This document shows, one piece after another, positions 8,445 to 16,615 of a stretch of DNA of 64,000 nt. The notes beneath the pieces are model-generated. The model was not told the DNA's origin. It ran no database searches and saw only the letters and a program-made list of their open reading frames with translations. A program made the translations under genes and the position numbers. Position 1 is the first letter of the stretch. Every line of letters begins with the position of its first letter. The stretch comes from JAXMAZ01 sp046350115 (lineage in GTDB: Bacteria; Planctomycetota; Planctomycetia; Gemmatales; Gemmataceae): contig JAXMAZ010000005.1 of the NCBI GenBank assembly GCA_046350115.1, positions 124,001 through 188,000 on the forward strand. The letters are read 5' to 3'.

Positions 8445-9428
8445 TTACAGCTTGACTACCGCCCCCCGGCGGATCGACTCCTCGGCCGCCTCGATCATCC
8501 GCTGGGCGGTGATCGCGTCCTGCAGGGTGGACAGCGGCGGCTCGCCCCGCCGCAGGCAGTGTTCGACGAAGTGCCGCACCTCGTTCGTGATGCTCCCCTG
8601 GTAGGCGGTGTACGTCTGCGAGTGGACCAGCCCCGGCTTGATCTCGACGTGGTCCCGGTAGCTGTACCGGGTGCTGCCGGCGGTGCCGATCACCTTGACC
8701 ATGACCGTCCACGGGTCGCCGGCGTGGTCGTCGGCCGCGAAGCTGGCGCAGAAGTGGGCCAAGGCGCCGTTCGCCAGCCGCATCTGCACCATGGCAATGT
8801 CTTCCTCCGGGTACTCCTGGTAGTGCAGCGTCGCCTTCATGGCGCACAGCTCGACCGGCTTGCCGACCAGGTACAGCAGGATGTACGAGTGGTGCGTCAG
8901 GATCTGCCGCACGACCCCGGGATACCGCTTGGCCACCTCTTCGGGGTGGTGGATGTTGTACATCACGTAGGTGGACACGATCCGGCCGAGTTCGCCGGCC
9001 TCGACCAGCTCCTTGGTGCGGTTCATCCCGGCTTCGTAGATGTAGTTGTGCCCCGGCATGCATACCAACCCCTTGGCCGTGGCCAGCCGGTCCATCTCCT
9101 CGATCTCGGCGACGCTCACCCCGACCGGCTTCTCGACCAGCACGTGCTTGCCGTGTTCGAGCGCGAGCTTGGTGTATTCGAGGTGGGACTCCAAGTTGGT
9201 CAGCACGAACACGGCGTCGACGGCCGGGTCTTTGACCAGCGCCTCCGGGGACGGGTACGCCTGGCAGCCGAACTCGGCGGCCCGCTGCTGGGCGCGATCC
9301 TGGCTGCGGTTCCACAACCCGACCAGCTTGGCCCCGTGGGCCTTGACCACCGCCCGGGCGTGCAGGACGGCGATGTCCCCCGCCCCGAGGAACCCGATGC
9401 CGAGGGTGGGCTTGGTCAGTGGCGTCAC
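8445..9428 (-). CDS. Gfo/Idh/MocA family oxidoreductase
   Basis: The 327-residue protein has an N-terminal Rossmann fold (GIGFLGAGDIAVLHARAV) for NAD(P) and the family EKPVGVS motif near residue 100, followed by the C-terminal alpha/beta domain (residues 130-320). It is expected to oxidise or reduce a sugar, inositol or a related polyol; planctomycetes encode many such enzymes for polysaccharide degradation. The substrate cannot be inferred. It lies in the same direction as the aldo/keto reductase but is separated from it by a 300-base compound palindrome, so co-transcription is uncertain. Confidence 0.9.
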   Translation of the reverse strand: MTPLTKPTLGIGFLGAGDIAVLHARAVVKAHGAKLVGLWNRSQDRAQQRAAEFGCQAYPSPEALVKDPAVDAVFVLTNLESHLEYTKLALEHGKHVLVEKPVGVSVAEIEEMDRLATAKGLVCMPGHNYIYEAGMNRTKELVEAGELGRIVSTYVMYNIHHPEEVAKRYPGVVRQILTHHSYILLYLVGKPVELCAMKATLHYQEYPEEDIAMVQMRLANGALAHFCASFAADDHAGDPWTVMVKVIGTAGSTRYSYRDHVEIKPGLVHSQTYTAYQGSITNEVRHFVEHCLRRGEPPLSTLQDAITAQRMIEAAEESIRRGAVVKL

Positions 9429-9500
9429 GGTGCGGAACTCCGGGGAGGGTGGTCCGCCCGGTTTTAGCGGGAACCGGGTGCGGACGCAAGCGGCGAGAAC

Positions 9501-9655
9501 CGACGGGTCTTTCTCCCCTCCCTGCTTCTTGGGGAGGGGGCCGGGGTGGGGTCACGGCCCGCCACCCGTCGCCGAGACGCTGGACTCTCAGAGACGGGTC
9601 GCTGTCGTGACCCCTCCTCGGCCCCCTCCCCGAAGCGGAGAGGGGGAGAAAAGTC
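9501..9655. repeat. palindrome of the CTCCCCTCCC...GGGAGGGGGAG family
   Basis: The left arm reads gacgggtctttctcccctcc and continues ggggagggggccggggtggggtcac; the right arm is the inverted form with gtgacccctcc, ggccccctccccgaagcgg and agggggagaaaagtc. Its inner segment has the further inverted pair acccgtcgccgagacg / cagagacgggtcgc. The same family is found at 11770-11916 (nested) and 16389-16533. It sits upstream of the first Bat-like gene. Confidence 0.8.
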
Positions 9656-9694
9656 AGTGGGTAGCGGCACTTGCCCTCCGGCGGTAGAACGGCA

Positions 9695-10792
9695 GTGTAT
9701 GCCCTTCGACCTGCCGCCACTGCCGTCCGGCTGGCCGCCGCGTGGGCGGAGGTCCGGCAGTTCGCCGCTGCCGTCCGGTTCGACCGGACCGGCCTGCTGT
9801 GGCTGTCGCTCGTCCCGGCGGGGCTGGCGGTCGCCGGGTTCGTCGCCGGGCGGAGGCGGCGGGGCCGCCGCCTCGCGCTGCTCGGCCGGCCGGCCGCCGT
9901 GTTCGGGCTGCTGACCGGCCCGCGGCGGGACGGGTGGCGGGGGCGGGCGGCCCTGTTCGCCGCCTGGACCCTGCTGGTCGTCGGGGCGGCCGGGCCGCGA
10001 TGGGGGAAGGGGCCGGACGACGGGGTGGCGGTCGGCCGGGACGTGGTGCTTGTCCTCGACCTGAGCCGGAGCATGCTGGCCGACGACACGGCCGGCGGCC
10101 GCGGCCGGTGGCAGACGGCCGTCCGCGGGGCGGTGGATTTGATGGACGCCCTCCGCGGCCGGGGCGGGCACCGATTGGCGCTCGTCGTGTTCGCCGCCAA
10201 GCCGAAGTTGGTCGTCCCGCTCACCACCGACGCCGACCACCTGACGGCCCAGCTGCTGGAACTGGACGCCGCCACCCCGCCGCCGGACGTCCGGCCGGAC
10301 GAGGACAGCCCGTCCGGCACCCGCATCGGGGCGGCCTTGGCCGCCGCCGTGGACGCCCACGACCCCCGCTTCCCCGGCGCCCAGGACATCATCCTCGTCA
10401 GCGACGGCGACGACCCGGCGGACGACCGCGAGTGGGCGGCCGGGGTGTCCGCGGCCCGGCGGGCGGGCATCCCGGTGTACGTCGTCGGCGTCGGCAACCC
10501 GGCTAGCCCCTCCCCGATCCGGGTGGACGGCCAGCCGCTGTTGGCCCCGGAGCCAGTCGAAACCCGGCTTCACGAAGACGTACTGCGGGCGATCGCGGCC
10601 GAGGGGCACGGCTCGTACCTGCCGGCCCGGCAGGAGGTGCCGCGGCTGGCCGAGTTCTTCCGGACCGTCATCGAGCCGACCTCGACCCGGGAGCTGGCCG
10701 ACGACGCCCTGCCCAGCCTGCGGGACCGGTCCGCCTGGTTCCTAGGCGGCGGGCTGGTGCTGCTTCTGGTAGGCTGGTGGCGGGAGCGATGA
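9695..10792 (+). CDS. VWA-domain membrane protein, BatA/BatB-like
   Basis: The protein has two N-terminal hydrophobic helices (LLWLSLVPAGLAVAGFVAG and AALFAAWTLLVVGAAGPRW), a von Willebrand factor A domain with the MIDAS motif DLSRSML at about residue 122 and a second acidic loop VSDGDDPAD, and a C-terminal helix (SAWFLGGGLVLLLVGWWRER). This layout is that of Bacteroides aerotolerance (Bat) proteins, which sit in the membrane and bind partners through the MIDAS metal. The start is uncertain: GTG at 9695 and TTG at 9671 are both in frame, neither with a strong ribosome site. It opens a five-gene run with BatD- and BatE-like genes; the usual MoxR ATPase and DUF58 genes are not next to it. Confidence 0.8.
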   Translation: MYALRPAATAVRLAAAWAEVRQFAAAVRFDRTGLLWLSLVPAGLAVAGFVAGRRRRGRRLALLGRPAAVFGLLTGPRRDGWRGRAALFAAWTLLVVGAAGPRWGKGPDDGVAVGRDVVLVLDLSRSMLADDTAGGRGRWQTAVRGAVDLMDALRGRGGHRLALVVFAAKPKLVVPLTTDADHLTAQLLELDAATPPPDVRPDEDSPSGTRIGAALAAAVDAHDPRFPGAQDIILVSDGDDPADDREWAAGVSAARRAGIPVYVVGVGNPASPSPIRVDGQPLLAPEPVETRLHEDVLRAIAAEGHGSYLPARQEVPRLAEFFRTVIEPTSTRELADDALPSLRDRSAWFLGGGLVLLLVGWWRER

Positions 10793-10800
10793 GGAAAGTA

Positions 10801-10885
10801 AAAAGTGAAAAGTAAAAAGGCAAAAGTGCAGAGGCCGCCCATCCCCTTTCGGGGTTTCCCTTTTGCCTTTTTCCTTTTCACTTTT
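10801..10885. repeat. A/T-rich palindrome overlapping the start of the TPR gene
   Basis: The left arm aaaagtgaaaagtaaaaagg-caaaag (10801-10826) and right arm cttttg-cctttttccttttcactttt (10860-10885) are inverted copies with one mismatch. The composition is far more A/T-rich than its surroundings. It encodes the N-terminus of the following protein. Confidence 0.85.
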
Positions 10886-11662
10886 GGCTTGGTTGCTGCC
10901 GCTCCGACCCGGGACGCGGACCCCGACGAACTGACCCGAACGGCGAGCGCGGCGTTCCAGCGCGGCAACCTGACCGAGGCCGACCGGCTGTACCAGTTGG
11001 CCGGCGAGCGGACCCGCGACCCCGGGCTGGTGGCGTTCAACCGGGCGGCGGTGTTCGTCGCCAGAGGGGAGCTGTGGGAGGCCGAGCGGCACTACCTGCG
11101 GGCGCTGGACGACTGCGAGGCGCCGACGGAGCGGCGGGCGAAGGCGAGCTACAACCGCGGGGTGTGTTTACTGGGCAGAGGCGGGCCGGCGGCGGTGTAC
11201 CGGTCGGCGATCGCGGCGTTCGAGCAGGCACTGGACCTGCTCCCAGGGGATGACCCGCTGGACGCCGACGCCCGGCACAACCTCGAATTGGCGAAGCTGC
11301 TCTGGCTGAAGGCCCGGGAGAAGGAGAAGGCCCGGCCGCGGCCGAGCGACCTGCCGCCGGACCTGTTCCCCGAGCCGCCGCGGTTGCCGGAGACGGGCGG
11401 GTCCGAAGACCCGGGCGGGACGGAGGCGTCGGTCGGCGGCCCGGACCCGGGCGGGACGGCCGCCGGGCAGGCCGGGGCCGGGCGGAAGACGCCGGGGGCC
11501 GGCAACCTGCCGGTACTCCAGGACGGCGACCAGCCACAACCGCTCTCCCCGCCGGCCGCCCGGGCGCACCTGCGGGGGCTGGCCGACCGGCTGGCGTCCG
11601 ATCGACACAAGACCGCCCGCCTGCTCGTCGGCCCGGAGCGCCCGAATGTCCGCGACTGGTAA
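10805..11662 (+). CDS. TPR protein of the Bat-like operon, signal peptide encoded by a palindrome
   Basis: The 285-residue product starts at GTG 10805. Its lysine-rich n-region (KSKKAKVQR) comes from the left arm of the A/T-rich palindrome, and its phenylalanine-rich h-region (PFAFFLFTFGLVAAA) from the right arm. The mature part has about three TPR units (ASAAFQRGNLTEADRLYQLA; VAFNRAAVFVARGELWEAERHY; YNRGVCLLGRG) and a proline/glycine-rich C-terminal half. It resembles BatC/BatE proteins, which act as periplasmic scaffolds for the VWA partners. An ATG at 10789 that overlaps the stop of the previous gene may have been the original start, since it is the usual coupling in this operon, but it is out of frame now. 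The TAA stop at 11660-11662 precedes a GGGGAGG. Confidence 0.75.
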   Translation: MKSKKAKVQRPPIPFRGFPFAFFLFTFGLVAAAPTRDADPDELTRTASAAFQRGNLTEADRLYQLAGERTRDPGLVAFNRAAVFVARGELWEAERHYLRALDDCEAPTERRAKASYNRGVCLLGRGGPAAVYRSAIAAFEQALDLLPGDDPLDADARHNLELAKLLWLKAREKEKARPRPSDLPPDLFPEPPRLPETGGSEDPGGTEASVGGPDPGGTAAGQAGAGRKTPGAGNLPVLQDGDQPQPLSPPAARAHLRGLADRLASDRHKTARLLVGPERPNVRDW

Positions 11663-11672
11663 GGGGAGGCTC

Positions 11673-12013
11673 GGCAACCTAACCCCCCGGCCCCCTTCCC
11701 TACGAGGGAAGGGGGAGCACGCGGCGCGCTCCCACCGCCCACGCACGAAGCCGCTGTCGGGATCAGTCTCCCACCTGCTCCCCTCTCCGCTTCGGGGGGG
11801 GCCGGGCCGGGGGGGCGAAGCCTTCGTCCCGCTCCCAGAACCTCCGAAGTCGCCGAGGCGGGTCGGCGGCTTCACCCCTCCCGGCCCTCCCCGAAGCGGA
11901 GAGGGGAGCAAGTGGGGCGCTCACCCTACCTACGACTGAAGCCACACCCCGGGCTCGCCTCCCCCTTGCTCCCCCTTCCCTCTCAGGGAAGGGGGCCGGG
12001 GGGTTAGGTTGCC
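11673..12013. repeat. compound palindrome: GGCAACCTAACCCCCC shell with nested CTGCTCCCCTCTCC core
   Basis: The shell arms are ggcaacctaaccccccggcc plus cccttccctacgagggaagg on the left, and the inverted series ending gggggttaggttgcc at 12013 on the right. The shell arms are themselves small palindromes (ttccctacgagggaa). A second complete palindrome, 11770-11916, sits inside and belongs to the same family as 9501-9655 and 16389-16533. A GGGGAGG ribosome-site-like sequence lies just left of the element at 11662-11668, and the h-region of a signal peptide begins right after it. Confidence 0.85.
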
Positions 12014-12072
12014 TCCTCGCCCTCCTCCTCACCCCGGCCTTCGCCCAGGACCGCCGGCCGTCGCTGGCCGAC

Positions 12073-12984
12073 GTGCCTCCGGTGGACCGGGCGCGGGAGC
12101 ACTTCTACGACGCCGTCGCCGCCGGCGAGGTGCGGGTGAGCTGGTCCGCCGACCCGACCGCCGTCCCGCAAGGGGGCGACGTTACGCTCACACTCATCGT
12201 CCGCGGGGCGGCCAACCCGGCCGAGTTGCGTAAGCCCGACCTCCGCAAGCTGCCCAAGTACGGCGAGCGGTTCCAGGTCATCGACCGCACCGACCCGCCG
12301 CCCAAGTCGGACGCCGCCGAGGTGCGGTTCACTTACACCCTGCGGCCGCGGCAGACCAGCCCGGTCGAGGTGCCGGCCCTGCGGTACGCCTACTACCGGC
12401 CCGGGCTGCCCGAGGGGCGGCGGTTCCAGACCGCCTATGCCGACCCGCTCACACTGACCGTCACCGCTCCGCCCTCGGCCGCGGCCCCGCCGCCGGTCCC
12501 GCTCGACGGCCCGGAGAAGTTCTTCCACCTGGCCACCGACCGCGGCAAACCGGTCGTCCCCCGGTGGGCGTGGGCGGTGCCGCCGCTGCTGGTCCCCGTT
12601 ACGGTCGGCGGGTGGGTGCTGGGCTGGCGGTGGCTGTTCCCGGACGCGGCCCGGCGGGCCAAACTGCGGCGGACCCGTGCGGTCCGGATCGCCCTCGATC
12701 GGCTGAAGCGGGCGGGAACCGCCCCGGACCCCGCGGCCGAGGCGGCGGCGACGGTTCACGGCTACCTGGCCGGCCGGTTCAGCCTGCCGCCCGCCGCCCA
12801 GACGCCGACCGAGATCGCGGTCGCTTTGCGGGAAGCGGGCCAGCCAGAATCATTAGCCGAGGCCGCGGCCGGGTTCCTGACCGCGTGCGACACCGCCCGG
12901 TTCGCCCCGGCCGGTGACGGCGGGCTGCCACTGGTCGAACAGGCCGAGCGGTTCGTCACGGCAATGGAGGGACAGGCGGCATGA
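12073..12984 (+). CDS. BatD-like protein; 5' end displaced by a palindromic element
   Basis: The first usable start codon is GTG 12073 (303 residues). The frame stays open upstream to 12001, and 12007-12045 encodes GCLLALLLTPAFAQ, a perfect end of a signal peptide, yet no ATG, GTG or TTG exists in that frame back to the stop at 11680-11682. The element probably replaced the original start. The product has an immunoglobulin-like domain (residues 17-130; VSWSADPTAVPQGGDVTLTL), a transmembrane helix near 165-190, and a cytoplasmic region with AAATVHGYLAGRFSLPP near its C-terminus. This is the BatD layout. If translation starts at 12073 the protein would not be exported properly. It overlaps the next gene by ATGA. 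Confidence 0.7.
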   Translation: MPPVDRAREHFYDAVAAGEVRVSWSADPTAVPQGGDVTLTLIVRGAANPAELRKPDLRKLPKYGERFQVIDRTDPPPKSDAAEVRFTYTLRPRQTSPVEVPALRYAYYRPGLPEGRRFQTAYADPLTLTVTAPPSAAAPPPVPLDGPEKFFHLATDRGKPVVPRWAWAVPPLLVPVTVGGWVLGWRWLFPDAARRAKLRRTRAVRIALDRLKRAGTAPDPAAEAAATVHGYLAGRFSLPPAAQTPTEIAVALREAGQPESLAEAAAGFLTACDTARFAPAGDGGLPLVEQAERFVTAMEGQAA

Positions 12985-13802
12985 GCCGATCCGTTGTCGC
13001 CGGTCTGCTGGCCCTCTACGCCACGACTGCCCTAGCGGCAGACTCGAAGTACGACCGCGGGACGGCGGCACTAGAGCGGGCCGGGCACCAGTTCGACCGC
13101 GCGGTCTCGTTTCGGGAGGACGCCGCGTCGGCCCGCAAGAGCTTCGAGTCGGCGGCGTATAGCTACCGCGACGCCTGGGCGTCCCCCGCGATCCGCACCC
13201 CCGCGGTGGCGGTGAACCAAGGCCGGGCGTGGTTCCTGGCCGGGCACCCGCAGATGGCGATCCGGGCCTTCCACGACGGCCTCGCCGTCTACCCCGCGGA
13301 CTCTGACCTGCAACACGGCCTGGCCGTCGCCCGGGCGGCGGTCCGCTACCCGGACGAAACCGACCCCGCCCAGCGAATCCGCCCGGACCCGCCCACCGGC
13401 CTGCGACACCGGCTCTCACCCGCCCACCTGCTGCTCGGGTCGGCCGTGGCGTCGCTGCTTTTGACCGCCGGGTTGGCCGCCCGGCTGACCACCCGGCCGG
13501 GGTGGGCGGTGCCGGTCGCTGCCGTCGGGCTGCTGGGAATAGCCGCGGCCGGGGCCGCCTGGTGGCTGATCGAGCGGGAGACGGCCGCAGACCGGGCGCG
13601 GCCCGTTTTGGTGCTGCACCACGAAGCCCCGCTCCGCACCGGCAACGGCACCAGCTACCCGCTCCGGCTCGACGCCCCGTTGCCGAGCGGTGCGGAGGTG
13701 CGGCGAATGCACACCCGCGGCGGGTGGGTGCAGGTGGAGACGGCCGGCGGAGCGGTCGGCTGGCTGCCGGAGACGGCGGCAATGCCTTCAAATGACGAAT
13801 GA
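12981..13802 (+). CDS. BatE-like protein: TPR segment, two membrane helices and SH3-like domain
   Basis: The ATG at 12981 overlaps the previous stop (ATGA), which implies translational coupling. The 273-residue protein has a signal peptide (SRSVVAGLLALYATTALAA), TPR-like helices (residues 30-120; VNQGRAWFLAGHPQMAIRAF), two hydrophobic helices (about 150-200) and a C-terminal SH3-like region (LHHEAPLRTGNGTSYP, GWVQVETAGGAVGWLPE). BatE proteins of the Bat operon have the same order of TPR, helices and SH3. The last residues (SNDE) and the stop codon are provided by the left arm of the palindrome at 13791. Confidence 0.8.
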   Translation: MSRSVVAGLLALYATTALAADSKYDRGTAALERAGHQFDRAVSFREDAASARKSFESAAYSYRDAWASPAIRTPAVAVNQGRAWFLAGHPQMAIRAFHDGLAVYPADSDLQHGLAVARAAVRYPDETDPAQRIRPDPPTGLRHRLSPAHLLLGSAVASLLLTAGLAARLTTRPGWAVPVAAVGLLGIAAAGAAWWLIERETAADRARPVLVLHHEAPLRTGNGTSYPLRLDAPLPSGAEVRRMHTRGGWVQVETAGGAVGWLPETAAMPSNDE

Positions 13803-13900
13803 CCCACCCATGACCCACCAATGACGAGGGGAAACCCAAGCCGCCGGAGCTTCGGTCTTTCCTTCGTCAGTGGTGGGTCATGGGTGGGTCATTCGTCATT
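13791..13900. repeat. palindrome with AATGACGAATGACCCACCCA arms
   Basis: The left arm aatgacgaatgacccaccca-tgacccacc and the right arm ggtgggtca-tgggtgggtcattcgtcatt are almost perfect inverted copies about 36 bases long. The interior contains the smaller pair gccggagcttcggtc. It holds the stop codon of the BatE-like gene and ends 20 bases before the next start codon. Confidence 0.85.
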
Positions 13901-13920
13901 TTCACGGGTAACATGGTCTC

Positions 13921-16464
13921 ATGTCGCTGTCCGACTACTTCCTGTCCGCCAACCCGGCCGAGCCGTGGAACCTGTCCGCGGTCGGCTGGCCGGCCCTGGC
14001 CGCCGTCGCCGCCGGGCTGATCGCCCTCACCCTCTGGACGTACCGCGGCCTGCCGTTCGCCGGCCGCCGGGTCGGGCTGGTGTTGGCGCTCCGGCTGGGG
14101 GCACTGGCTGTCGCGGTGCTGACCGCCGTCCGGCCGAGCGTCGGGGTGCAGGAAGACCCGAAGCTGCCTAGCGCCCTGATCGTCGGCATCGACCTGTCCG
14201 AGAGCATGACCGTCCCGGACGAGCTGAACAACCAGCCCCGCATCGCTGCCGTCCGTAAAGTGCTGGAGCGGTGCGAGCCGACGCTGGCCAAGCTGCGGGA
14301 CGAGCAGAACGTCGAGGTGGCGCTGTACGGGTTCGGCAGCCCGGACTTCACCGACGCCAGCCGGTACGACCCGAACGCCCCGGCCAACATCCCCCGGTCG
14401 GACTACGGCACCTTCCTGGGCAAGACGTTCGACCGCTGGCAGGCCGAGCGGTTCGTCCGCGGGTGCCTGGTCGTCGGCGACGGGCAGGACAACGGCACCC
14501 GCACCAGCGCCGACGCCGAGGCGGCCCGGTGGCGGCGGGCCGGCCGGGCGGTCCACACGTTCGCCGTCGGCACCACTACCATCGACAACGGCGCGAAGGA
14601 CGTGGCCCTCAAGTCGGCGGCCGTCACGACCGGCAACCCGGACGGGTCTGTGTACGTGAAGACCAAGTTCACCCTGAAGGTGGTAATCGACGCTCCCGGG
14701 TTCGAGGGCGCCACCCCCCGGCTGATCGCCTCCATCGACGAGGGGAACGGATACAAGGCCGTGGAAACCCAGCGGCCCCGGCTGGAGAAGACCCGCGGCA
14801 ACGAGTTCGATCTGACGATCCAGGCGCCGGACCGGCCGGGCGAGTACAAGCTCAAGGTCGAGGTGCCGGTCGAGGACGTGGTCGGCGACGTGGCCCCGTC
14901 GAACAACGTGATCGAGACGTACCTGACCGTCACCAAGGAGGGGATGCGGGTGCTGCTGGTCGGCCGGGCCAGCTTCGAGCTGGCCGGCATCCGCCGGGCG
15001 CTGGAGTCGGACCGCCGCATCGACCTGTTCCCGGTGATCCGCCAGACGGACGACCCGCCGGCCCCGGACGTGCGGGAGGACTTCGACTTCGACAAGCAGG
15101 GGTACGATGTCATCGTCCTGGCGAACGTGTCCGGCCGGCAGATCCAAACGATCGACCCGGCCCTGCCGCAGAAGCTGGCCGACCAGGTGTTGAAGCGGGG
15201 CACCGGCCTGCTGCTCACCGGCGGGCACGCGGCCTTCCCCGAGGGGGCGCCCGTCACCCCGGACGCGACCGGGTGGGCCGGGGTGAGGCCGATCGAGGAC
15301 ATCCTGCCGGTGGACCTGCGGGGGCCGACCACAGGTTTCGGCCCCGCGTTCACCGATGCGAACGCCCGTCTCCAGTACCTGCCGACGCCCCGGGCCGCCG
15401 ACCACTACCTGAACCGGCTCGGCGACACCCGGGAGGCGTCGCTCGCCCAGTGGCGGCGGCTGAACAGCCCGCCGGACCCGGGCCGGTTCGCCCGGCTCAG
15501 CCGGTTCACCGGGCTGAGCCGGGTCGGCAGTCCGAAGGGGACGGCCACGGTGTTCGCGGTGGCGTCGGCGGACCGGGTGTTAGTCCCGGATGATCAGGCC
15601 GACCCCGCCCGCCTGCCGCCGGCCCTGGTCGGCCACCAACCCGGCGGCACCGGGAGTCGCGGCCGGGTGCTGGTGCTGGCCGTGCAGGACACGCTCAACT
15701 GGACCCGGCTCGGCCAGCCGAAGGCAAGCGACGGCCTGCAACTCCACGCCCGGTACTGGCGGCAGTTGGTGCGGTGGCTGGCCCACCAGGAGGAGGACGA
15801 GGGGGCGGCGTTCGCCAGGCCGGACTGGCGGCGCGGACCGGTCGGGACCAAGCAGGGCATCCGGGTCGGGCTGCGAGCGCCGGGCGGGGTGCCGGTGCCG
15901 AACCCGAAGTTCACCGTGAAGGTCGTCGCCCCGGGGGAGACGCCGGAGATGGCCCGTCAGTACCAGCCGGTGACGGACGCGGACGGCGGGTACCGGGTGC
16001 CGTATGACCCGGCCGCCCCCGGCGAGTACACCGTCACCCTGTCCGCGTCCGGAACCGACGCCGCCGGCAAGGAGGTGAAGGGGGACGCGACCGCCCGGTT
16101 CCTGGTGTACGCCGAGGCGTCCGACGAGCTGCTGCGGAAGGCGGCCGACCACGACGCCCTGCGGCGGATCGCCACCGCCGGCGGCGGGAAGTTCCACCGG
16201 CTGGAAGACCTGCCCCGGTTCCTGCAAGAGCTGGCGGCCCAGCCGCTCGACACGATGCGGCCGAAGCCGAAGTACCTGCCGGACTGGCGGCGGGACCACA
16301 GCGGCGGGTTCCTGCCGGCGTGGCTGGTGCTGTTCGCCGCCCTGCTCGGGGCCGAGTGGGGGCTGCGGCGGGTGTGGGGGCTGGTGTACCTGCTCCCCAC
16401 TCCCTGCGCGGGGAGGGGTTGGGGGGTGGGGTCACGCCCGCCACCCGTTCCCGCGACACGGTGA
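13921..16464 (+). CDS. large VWA-domain membrane protein with glutamine-amidotransferase-like region
   Basis: The 847-residue product has two N-terminal membrane helices (residues 18-75), a VWA domain with MIDAS motif DLSESMT near residue 91, a beta-rich linker, an amidotransferase-like domain (GTGLLLTGGHAAFPEGAP and following, about 430-600), a beta-sandwich (660-720) and a C-terminal helix near the end. It is the type of protein often found after Bat genes in planctomycetes. The final 20 or so residues (after RRVWGLV) are encoded by the palindrome at 16389, so the original C-terminus was probably shorter. The ATG at 13921 lacks a clear ribosome site; it lies just past the palindrome that separates it from the BatE-like gene. 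Confidence 0.8.
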   Translation: MSLSDYFLSANPAEPWNLSAVGWPALAAVAAGLIALTLWTYRGLPFAGRRVGLVLALRLGALAVAVLTAVRPSVGVQEDPKLPSALIVGIDLSESMTVPDELNNQPRIAAVRKVLERCEPTLAKLRDEQNVEVALYGFGSPDFTDASRYDPNAPANIPRSDYGTFLGKTFDRWQAERFVRGCLVVGDGQDNGTRTSADAEAARWRRAGRAVHTFAVGTTTIDNGAKDVALKSAAVTTGNPDGSVYVKTKFTLKVVIDAPGFEGATPRLIASIDEGNGYKAVETQRPRLEKTRGNEFDLTIQAPDRPGEYKLKVEVPVEDVVGDVAPSNNVIETYLTVTKEGMRVLLVGRASFELAGIRRALESDRRIDLFPVIRQTDDPPAPDVREDFDFDKQGYDVIVLANVSGRQIQTIDPALPQKLADQVLKRGTGLLLTGGHAAFPEGAPVTPDATGWAGVRPIEDILPVDLRGPTTGFGPAFTDANARLQYLPTPRAADHYLNRLGDTREASLAQWRRLNSPPDPGRFARLSRFTGLSRVGSPKGTATVFAVASADRVLVPDDQADPARLPPALVGHQPGGTGSRGRVLVLAVQDTLNWTRLGQPKASDGLQLHARYWRQLVRWLAHQEEDEGAAFARPDWRRGPVGTKQGIRVGLRAPGGVPVPNPKFTVKVVAPGETPEMARQYQPVTDADGGYRVPYDPAAPGEYTVTLSASGTDAAGKEVKGDATARFLVYAEASDELLRKAADHDALRRIATAGGGKFHRLEDLPRFLQELAAQPLDTMRPKPKYLPDWRRDHSGGFLPAWLVLFAALLGAEWGLRRVWGLVYLLPTPCAGRGWGVGSRPPPVPATR

Positions 16465-16533
16465 ACCCCGGTACGGGTTGCGTTTCAACCCCACCCCCCA
16501 ACCCCCTCCCCGAAGCAGGGAGGGGGAGCAGAA
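16389..16533. repeat. palindrome of the CTGCTCCCCACTCCC...GGGAGGGGGAGCAG family
   Basis: Left arm cctgctccccactccctg with ggggaggggttggggggtgg, right arm ccaccccccaaccccctccc with cgaagcagggagggggagcag. Interior segments cccgccacccg and acacggtgaaccccggtacg show weaker pairing. It covers the last codons and stop of the large VWA gene. Confidence 0.8.
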
Positions 16534-16615
16534 CCAAAGACCTCGGGCTTGCTTCCCCATCGTCTGGATGTCACCTTAAGTCCGTCCCCTCGCACTTCCA
16601 GGTGCCCACCTCCCC

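Noticed and set aside
9699..9914. ATG at 9699 as the start of the BatA-like gene
   Set aside because: It is in a different frame from the VWA protein and gives a proline/serine/glycine-rich peptide without the membrane helices.
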